Positions 1-5,645 of a DNA stretch of 41,698 bases are shown here, one piece after another. The stretch's first letter is position 1; every line of letters begins with the position of its first letter. A program made the position numbers and the translations under genes. The notes under the pieces were generated by a model. That model was not told where the DNA came from. It worked only from the letters and a program-made list of their open reading frames with translations, and searched no databases. Source of the DNA: Sulfurovum riftiae (GTDB lineage Bacteria; Campylobacterota; Campylobacteria; Campylobacterales; Sulfurovaceae); contig NZ_LNKT01000006.1 of assembly GCF_001595645.1 (NCBI RefSeq), positions 1-41,698 of the forward strand. The letters run 5' to 3'.

Positions 1-53
1 GGGTATAACTATTGCTAATTTTTTTTTATTTTTTATATTCATTACTGTCCTAC

Positions 54-929
54 TCAATCAGTTAGAATATCTTGAAAAAATGTATTAATCAATTTATTTA
101 CTTGATCTGCCTCTTCATGTTGTATCCAATGGGTTGCTTCTTTAATAATAAACAAACGACCATTCTCACATAAGTCAATGCTTGATTGTGCCATTTCTAT
201 TCCTAGAAATTGATCTAATTCTCCCCAAATCAATAAAGTTGGTACGATAATTTTTGGATTGTGTTCATATTTAGGGGCTTTTTGAATGGCTGCTCTATAC
301 CAATTGATCATAGAATGATATGCTTTTGGTTTTGACCATGCCCGATAATAGGTTTTCAAGTCAGCATTACTGAATGTGCCGGGACGGCTACTGTATTTAA
401 GTACTTCTTTTAAGTTTTTGAAATTCTGTAACTTCATACGTAGCTCCGGTAACCATGGGATCTGAAAATAAAAGATGTATCTACTTTTTCGACGCTGAAG
501 CGGATTGAAACGTAAATGCTCTTTCATTACATTTCTGTGAGGCATGCTTAAAACTATCATTTTTGTAATACGTGTAGGATATTTAGCAGCAACATACCAT
601 GCTACAGAACCACCCCAGTCATGACCTACCAAAAAAGTTTCTTTTCGTTTGGCTGCATCTATCAAGCCAATAACATCTTTAGCCAATTTATCAAGGGTAT
701 ATGATGCAATACCCTTGGGTTTGTCACTTAGGTTATAGCCACGTTGATCTGGAGCCCATACACGAAATCCGGCAGATGCGAGATAAGATATTTGCTGTCT
801 CCAGGCATATGCAAACTCAGGAAAACCATGCAATAAGATGACGAGGGGGCCGTCGATTGGTCCTGCCTGAAGTACATGAAGGTGTACCCCATTTGTGTGA
901 ACATAATGTTTTTCTATATTATTGTCCAT
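54..929 (-). CDS. alpha/beta hydrolase, epoxide-hydrolase-like
   Basis: A 291-aa soluble alpha/beta-hydrolase. The oxyanion motif HGFPE is at residues 34-38. The nucleophile elbow VGHDWGG puts Asp104 at the nucleophile position, which is typical of epoxide hydrolases and haloalkane dehalogenases rather than Ser esterases. A late acid lies in WGELDQF and the catalytic His in EATHWIQHE. Tyr residues in the cap (TYYRAW, NWYRAA) could be the epoxide-activating pair. The ATG at 929 follows a GGAAGAG ribosome site. It is the last gene of the five-gene minus-strand cassette, 58 nt after the dioxygenase. Hydrolysis of an epoxide made by the upstream P450 or dioxygenase would be logical, but that is inference. 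A dehalogenase is the main alternative. Confidence 0.85.
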   Translation of the reverse strand: MDNNIEKHYVHTNGVHLHVLQAGPIDGPLVILLHGFPEFAYAWRQQISYLASAGFRVWAPDQRGYNLSDKPKGIASYTLDKLAKDVIGLIDAAKRKETFLVGHDWGGSVAWYVAAKYPTRITKMIVLSMPHRNVMKEHLRFNPLQRRKSRYIFYFQIPWLPELRMKLQNFKNLKEVLKYSSRPGTFSNADLKTYYRAWSKPKAYHSMINWYRAAIQKAPKYEHNPKIIVPTLLIWGELDQFLGIEMAQSSIDLCENGRLFIIKEATHWIQHEEADQVNKLINTFFQDILTD

Positions 930-987
930 CTATACTCTTCCATAGTATCAGTACTTGAATTAAAATTAGAAGTTTTGACATGACTGT

Positions 988-1875
988 TTATTTATTTTTT
1001 AAGTATCCAAAACGACTTAAAAGTACACGTTTAGAAGTTTTGACAGTTTCTTCTCTTCCATGCAAATAACGAATATTATCAAAGATCAGAAGATCATTGT
1101 CTTCCCATCTATGAAGATACTTATTTTTGTCATGTGCATCTATCAATTGGTTGATCGTTTCAGTTGAAAATGGTTCCCCACCTTCCCAATACACTTGATT
1201 GGTCTTTTTGGTATAAATAACTTTATCTGAATATAATGGATGGTCTATATGGGGTAAATGCGGCAAAATTGCATTTGAAAATGCTGTTGAACCATCTTTC
1301 ATTTGTACAATAGCTGATGTTGTATAAAACATATGCAACCATCCATCTGTTAATGAGTATTGTATATTTTGTATAGACTCAAATATATCATGCAGTTCTT
1401 TTTCCGTTTGTACACTATATTGGGCTTTCCATCGTTGCGGTTCCCATAAAAATTCATAGGTGATATTTTCATTTTTAAAACGATCTTGAATCTCTTTGGG
1501 GATGCTATTAAACATTGATGCTCCCTCAATCAAAAAAGTTTCTCCACCGGCTACATAAGGGGAAACTAAGCAAAATAAAAATCCTATATCAGGTGTTTTG
1601 ATGCAAGGAACATAATCAACTTCTACATGACCTAATAAAACAAAACTCTCAGGTGGCGTAAGTGTTGAAAATCCATCACCCTCTACTTGAAGAAATTTTT
1701 CACGACTGGTTACTCTAAAAAAATATTTGCAAAAAAGCTTAGTTAGTGATTCGAACTTAAGCTTGTCAAGTTTTATTCCTCGTAAAAGTACTACACCCTC
1801 TTCCTCTAATGCCTGCATAGTCTGAAAATAGATTATCGTTTCATTACTTAGTGCATCAAAATATAAAATTTGCAT
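988..1875 (-). CDS. TauD/TfdA-family Fe(II)/2-oxoglutarate dioxygenase
   Basis: About 295 aa. The ATG at 1875 is chosen because GAGGAAG lies 5 nt upstream; a TTG one codon earlier is possible. The iron-binding triad is visible as His83-x-Glu85 (GHVEVDY) and distal His272 (RYLHGRE), with C-terminal Arg residues (SKRVLLSRFG) able to bind 2-oxoglutarate. HxE instead of HxD is typical of the clavaminate synthase/AsnO/VioC/SyrP branch, which hydroxylates or desaturates amino-acid-like, often carrier-bound, substrates in natural-product pathways. The family segment following the first motif (SPYVAGGETFLIEG) is present. The gene lies between the P450 and the hydrolase with short gaps, so co-transcription is likely. 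The substrate cannot be read from the sequence. Confidence 0.85.
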   Translation of the reverse strand: MQILYFDALSNETIIYFQTMQALEEEGVVLLRGIKLDKLKFESLTKLFCKYFFRVTSREKFLQVEGDGFSTLTPPESFVLLGHVEVDYVPCIKTPDIGFLFCLVSPYVAGGETFLIEGASMFNSIPKEIQDRFKNENITYEFLWEPQRWKAQYSVQTEKELHDIFESIQNIQYSLTDGWLHMFYTTSAIVQMKDGSTAFSNAILPHLPHIDHPLYSDKVIYTKKTNQVYWEGGEPFSTETINQLIDAHDKNKYLHRWEDNDLLIFDNIRYLHGREETVKTSKRVLLSRFGYLKNK

Positions 1876-1911
1876 CAAAACTTCCTCAATAATTAAATGC
1901 GGAAACAGCTT

Positions 1912-3108
1912 TTATGGAGTGACTACTAGTTCATTTAATGCTCGAAAAAATGTGTTTCTTCGCCATTTTGGTACGGTTGATTGTAGCTTCATGTTAGGAA
2001 AGCGTGCAATAAGTTTTTCAAAAGCGATCCTTACTTCAATACGGGCAAGTTGCTTTCCTAGACAGTTATGTATACCTACACCAAAAGCTATATGGGGATT
2101 AGGGTTTCGCAGAATATTAAAACTCTCTGCGTCATCAAAAATATTTTCATCATGATTGGCAGCAGCGATGATGACACTGATCTGTTCACCTGATTTTACT
2201 TTAAACCCGTTAATGTCAATGTCTTTTTCAGCAATGCGGAAATTAGAGCGCTGTAAAGGGCTCTCAAAACGTAAAGCTTCTTCAATAGCTTGAGGAATCA
2301 GGTCAGGCCTTTTTACTAAAAGTTGCCATTGTTCAGGATGTGACAACAGCAACCATAAGCCATTACCTATAAGACCAATCGTTGATTCATGGCCTGCTCC
2401 CAGAATAAAACCGACCATGCCAATTAGCTCATCTTCATTAATCTCTCCTTCTTCTTTAGCCTGTAGTAAAGAATACAACATACTTTCTTTGTCAAACTGT
2501 TCATCTTTTATTAAATGACGAAGATATTTTAAAAAATCAAGTAATGCTTGCTGTTGCTTTTTTATAATATCTTCAGTAATGAGCATTGTATCAAATCCAT
2601 CTCCAATAAGTATGATCCATTCGCGTATTTTTGGCATATCTGTAACCGGTATGCCAATTATATTGGCAATTACACCAAATGGAACTTGTTCCGCAAAATC
2701 ACTAATGAGGTCTACAGTTTTTTTAGTTTCTATCGTATCTAAAAGGTCTTCTACGACTTTTGCCATATGAGACTCAATACTTTTAATATATCTTACTGAG
2801 AAAAATTTGCTGACTAAGCCTCGTAAACGGGCATGATCGGTTCCGTCACGGTTCAACATATGCATAAAGAAAGGATTTGTTTCACTTTCGGACCGTACTT
2901 TTGACACATCATTAGAGATAGATATAGATTGCTTTAGTATTGTTACGGCATCGTCATAACGGCTAAAAAACCAAATACCCTTACTTGAGGAGGGCATTTC
3001 TGCTGCCTGTGGAACCCATATGGGGTTATCTAAAGCACGTAATTTTTTATAATATGGATATGGATTTTCTAAAAAATCCGGATTGCTAAAATCAAGTTCA
3101 TAATTCAT
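1912..3108 (-). CDS. cytochrome P450, soluble bacterial type
   Basis: A 398-aa haem monooxygenase without a membrane anchor. The I-helix oxygen-activation motif is AGHES (residues 238-242), the K-helix ExxR is Glu277-Ala-Leu-Arg280, and the haem loop FGVGIHNCLG places the thiolate ligand at Cys349. Length and motifs match intact bacterial class I P450s such as the CYP107-like group. Its ATG overlaps the stop of the upstream 157-aa gene (ATGA, 3105-3108), so the two are translationally coupled. No ferredoxin or ferredoxin reductase gene is nearby, so electrons must come from a partner encoded elsewhere. P450s are sparse in Campylobacterota, which together with the AT-rich codon use suggests acquisition by transfer. 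The substrate is unknown. Confidence 0.93.
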   Translation of the reverse strand: MNYELDFSNPDFLENPYPYYKKLRALDNPIWVPQAAEMPSSSKGIWFFSRYDDAVTILKQSISISNDVSKVRSESETNPFFMHMLNRDGTDHARLRGLVSKFFSVRYIKSIESHMAKVVEDLLDTIETKKTVDLISDFAEQVPFGVIANIIGIPVTDMPKIREWIILIGDGFDTMLITEDIIKKQQQALLDFLKYLRHLIKDEQFDKESMLYSLLQAKEEGEINEDELIGMVGFILGAGHESTIGLIGNGLWLLLSHPEQWQLLVKRPDLIPQAIEEALRFESPLQRSNFRIAEKDIDINGFKVKSGEQISVIIAAANHDENIFDDAESFNILRNPNPHIAFGVGIHNCLGKQLARIEVRIAFEKLIARFPNMKLQSTVPKWRRNTFFRALNELVVTP

Positions 3109-3578
3109 GATAAAATTCCTTTTTGTTGTAGTTCAATCAGCCCACCCTGATTATCGGTAATACGATAATGTCCTATACCAAAAATAGTATTTCTTCGTTT
3201 TCGCATAGTTTGGATATCCATTGTGACTTTTATATGTTCTGTATTTGTTATTGCACGTATACTTTTAGTATGACTCTCCAGCATCCAGACTTCTTTTTTC
3301 TTTTCTGTTAACTTTGCCCATATGTGACCATAAATGATCATTAATTGTGAAGCCATCTCTTCAGCCAGATAAATAGATAAATGGAACTTCTCCTTACTGG
3401 CCTCCGGAGGATAAATTGCACTCATTGATACATCCATGATTGCAGTTTTATTGTCAATAATGACTTCATTGATTTGCCATGATTCATATTGTCGCCCTTC
3501 TCTAATATAATCAGAAGAGATATTCACTACATCATTGGTCTTTAAATGAATTATATTTGATTCACCTACTATTTCCAC
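3105..3578 (-). CDS. 157-aa protein, possible hot-dog-fold thioesterase
   Basis: I do not recognise this protein with certainty. It starts at a GTG (3578) with AAGGGA 6 nt upstream and ends in a 4-nt overlap with the P450 start. The segment pattern is an N-terminal beta region, a central hydrophobic helix (residues about 67-88, with SIYLAEEMASQL), then three or four amphipathic strands, which would suit a single hot-dog domain. The layout recalls FcoT-type thioesterases, which neighbour a TauD-like oxidase in isonitrile lipopeptide clusters. No unmistakable catalytic residue is visible. Because it is coupled to the P450 it most likely serves the same pathway, perhaps handling a thioester intermediate. 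The fold assignment is inference. Confidence 0.7.
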   Translation of the reverse strand: MEIVGESNIIHLKTNDVVNISSDYIREGRQYESWQINEVIIDNKTAIMDVSMSAIYPPEASKEKFHLSIYLAEEMASQLMIIYGHIWAKLTEKKKEVWMLESHTKSIRAITNTEHIKVTMDIQTMRKRRNTIFGIGHYRITDNQGGLIELQQKGILS

Positions 3579-3621
3579 GTTGATCCCTTTACTTTTAGAT
3601 TATCGTGCAAAAAAAGTCTTA

Positions 3622-4596
3622 TCAGCTTATTTTGCTCACTATCATTTTAATTAGTGCTTGACCAATCATTTCAACATAATTCTTGAAAATATCACCCTTG
3701 GCTTGAACAAAAGTACCCATATTGGCATTAATCTCAAAAACCAATAAATTCATTTCATTATCAATATTGCAATCAATGCCGAAGTAATCAACTTTTAGTT
3801 TGTTATATATTTCTGTAATGATTGGTTGAATGATGGGTTTTATTTCATTTAAAAAACGTTTAGATACAGCTTTTTGCAACTCTTCAGGATTATTTATTTG
3901 AGTACTATGATGAACCATCCATTGATCACTAAACTTTGCATGTCGTAAATAAACTTCTCCATCTACTACGATTAAACGATATTTTGCATAAATACCATCT
4001 TTATCTGCATACTCTACAAACTGAGTCAGATAATAATCACGTCCATCCAAAGGAAAAGCATAGAACTCTTCGGTTGTATCATCTACACGTAGGGTACTGA
4101 TACCTCCATGATCACCTGCCTGTCTAAAAATGATAGGAAAATCAAAACCTTCTTTTTCGATAGCATCATAGATATCGGATGGTGATCTGGGTTGGCTCCT
4201 GACAGTTTTGGGGACATGCAGTTTGTCAATGTCCTGAAGCAGTTGGTATATGTTGTCCCTGGTTGTTTTCATTATATTGGACGGTATATTGAAAAAAGGT
4301 ATTTTACCGGCAACAGACTTGTAGAAATTCTCTGCTTTTTGGAGTGTGTTTTTGTGGGTATCCGGGTCAGAGATTTCATTGAAAACGGCATGGATATTGT
4401 TAAGTTCAACATCCTGCTCCGGATTGGTATCGAAAGTCACTACGGAACGGTTAAACAGATCGTTCTGTATAAAAGAACTAATATTGGCACTTCCTTTCGT
4501 TTCCCATCCAATACGTCCATCCTTCAAAATGGTGTGTACTTTTACTTTTTTGTTATCTGGTATACCATTGATGAACAAGATATTCTTTTTTTGCAT
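3622..4596 (-). CDS. ATP-grasp ligase, RimK-like, copy A
   Basis: A 324-aa ATP-grasp protein. A pre-ATP-grasp domain (about residues 1-110) is followed by the ATP-binding subdomain (FPIIFRQAGDHGG at 153-165, with the loop used for phosphates) and the catalytic end (DYFGIDCNID near 270-279, FEINANMG at 287-294, Glu288 and Asn290 as Mg ligands). Family members join a carboxylate to an amine through an acyl phosphate. Residues 1-194 are identical to copy B at 9019-10014, after which the two diverge abruptly. This is the first gene of the cassette, 43 nt before the 157-aa gene. Its own promoter candidate and palindrome lie just upstream. The nature of its amine and acid substrates is unknown. Confidence 0.88.
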   Translation of the reverse strand: MQKKNILFINGIPDNKKVKVHTILKDGRIGWETKGSANISSFIQNDLFNRSVVTFDTNPEQDVELNNIHAVFNEISDPDTHKNTLQKAENFYKSVAGKIPFFNIPSNIMKTTRDNIYQLLQDIDKLHVPKTVRSQPRSPSDIYDAIEKEGFDFPIIFRQAGDHGGISTLRVDDTTEEFYAFPLDGRDYYLTQFVEYADKDGIYAKYRLIVVDGEVYLRHAKFSDQWMVHHSTQINNPEELQKAVSKRFLNEIKPIIQPIITEIYNKLKVDYFGIDCNIDNEMNLLVFEINANMGTFVQAKGDIFKNYVEMIGQALIKMIVSKIS

Positions 4597-4599
4597 ATA
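4016..4599. repeat. 584-bp direct repeat, copy A
   Basis: This stretch matches 9434-10017 in the same orientation. I see two differences, both at wobble positions of the encoded protein (Pro and Ala codons). It covers the first 194 codons of the ATP-grasp gene and three bases before the start. Identity stops sharply at both ends. Recombination between the two copies would delete 5,418 bp. Confidence 0.93.
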
Positions 4600-4625
4600 G
4601 AACCTTGATAGTTATAAGTTTCTTG

Positions 4626-4690
4626 ATTATATATTTTTTTGAATTCAATGTTAGTTAAACTTTTCACAAGAGCGTGGTAACAATGTTACC
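4626..4690 (-). promoter_or_regulatory. candidate promoter and palindromic operator for the cassette
   Basis: Reading the minus strand, TATAAT lies at 4631-4626, 30 nt before the ATP-grasp start codon. No good -35 box is at the expected spacing, as is common in Campylobacterota. Further upstream, GGTAACA-A-TGTTACC (4676-4690) is a perfect 7-bp palindrome with one central base, a plausible dimeric repressor or activator site. Assignment is by pattern only. Confidence 0.4.
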
Positions 4691-4770
4691 AAAAAAGTAT
4701 GTTTGTTGGTTCCAGGTTCCCCGCACGGAGTGCCTAAGTAAAGATGTAGAAACAGAAGTAAATCAATCTC

Positions 4771-4850
4771 AGGGGCGTTGCCCCTTCGAGTACCTTCGGT
4801 GATAAGGGTATTTTATATGGGAGAGAGGGGATGCCCCTCTCTCCCATATA
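4771..4850. repeat. two strong tight hairpins before the 166-aa ORF
   Basis: The first hairpin has a 6-bp stem AGGGGC/GCCCCT (4771-4776 and 4780-4785) with loop GTT. The second has a perfect 17-bp stem (4814-4830 and 4834-4850) with the 3-nt loop ATG. Neither is followed by a T tract. They lie in a 306-bp gap that otherwise holds only the cassette promoter region on its left. Such structures are typical of ends of single-strand transposons, replication or regulatory elements; I cannot choose among these. Confidence 0.75.
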
Positions 4851-4902
4851 ACGCATCCTTAACCAGCTCTTCCAGCCCTCACACCCCGTGCAAGGAGTTA
4901 GT

Positions 4903-5403
4903 ATGAAAATGACAGAAATGGAAAAATGGCAACGATCTCTGGATCGGGCAAAGAAATCCAGTGCAAATGCAAAACAACGCAGACAGGAGATCCAGGATCT
5001 TAAAAATGCAGGAGTCTGGCAAGATCCCAGAACCCGCTATCTTGATGAAGACGGATATCCTCTGCCAGACACTCCACAGTGGTGGCTAAACCTTCGGAGA
5101 GCCTGGGATGCCAATGATAGAAGATATGCCGTTCAGAAAGCTGTCAGACCTTTTAATAAAGGAGAACCACCACAGGCTCCAAAGCGTAAGAAGCGTTACA
5201 ACAAGATCGAACGAAAACCGAAAGTGAAACACTCCGAGAAGATGAAACTGCTGCTTGAAGATCACGGCATCCATGTCAGTGCAGACGGTTTGCTCAGTGA
5301 CGAGTTTTCAGAATGGCGGTTCTGCCCGAATGGTCGTCTACAGCATGGTGATGAACCTGCAATTTCAGTTTTTTATTTCTTGCAACACCATGCTGACATC
5401 TGA
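4903..5403 (+). CDS. hypothetical protein, 166 aa, basic
   Basis: I do not recognise this protein. The ATG at 4903 has an AAGGAG site 5 nt upstream, so it is preferred over the in-frame GTG at 4888. The first 35 residues are charged and helical (KWQRSLDRAKKSSANAKQRR). A Trp-rich centre follows (WQDPRTRYLDEDGYPLPDTPQWWLNLRRAWD split over about residues 40-70), then a Lys/Arg-rich linker (about 90-115) and a C-terminal part with WRFCPNGRL. There is no signal peptide or membrane segment. It is the only plus-strand gene of the island, is flanked by strong hairpins, and has a higher GC content than the cassette. A mobile-element cargo or nucleic-acid-binding protein is possible but unproven. Confidence 0.6.
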   Translation: MKMTEMEKWQRSLDRAKKSSANAKQRRQEIQDLKNAGVWQDPRTRYLDEDGYPLPDTPQWWLNLRRAWDANDRRYAVQKAVRPFNKGEPPQAPKRKKRYNKIERKPKVKHSEKMKLLLEDHGIHVSADGLLSDEFSEWRFCPNGRLQHGDEPAISVFYFLQHHADI

Positions 5404-5479
5404 ATGGTACTAGCTGTTTTTTTCAGCAAACTTTTGTGCCTAAAGTTACCCTCGAAACTGCACCTTCCTTTATATTGTA

Positions 5480-5513
5480 AAAACCTTATAAATACTTAAT
5501 TTTATAAGGTTTT
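5480..5513. terminator. bidirectional terminator-like hairpin
   Basis: A 13-bp perfect stem AAAACCTTATAAA/TTTATAAGGTTTT (5480-5492 and 5501-5513) with an 8-nt loop. The A-rich left flank and T-rich right flank suit termination on both strands. It lies between the converging 166-aa ORF and the repeat lipoprotein gene. Confidence 0.7.
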
Positions 5514-5645
5514 CCGCTACCACAACCCAAGGGTACGGGGTATGACGTTGATATAGTTTATCTTCGGGACGGAACCCTGGATAAACTTTATTTACGGACT
5601 CCAACCGATCAAGCATCGGGGAAATCTTTTAGATTATATTACGGC
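5508..5645 (+). pseudogene. possible decayed coding fragment
   Basis: An open plus-strand frame without a start codon runs from 5508 and reads protein-like text such as GYDVDIVYLRDGTLDKLYL up to about 5645, where it enters the antisense of the lipoprotein gene. It may be the end of a gene lost when the island was assembled, or chance. There is no independent support. Confidence 0.2.

Noticed and set aside
4771-4850. Integron attC site
   Set aside because: The stems are perfect with 3-nt loops and lack paired RYYYAAC/GTTRRRY boxes and the usual bulged bases.
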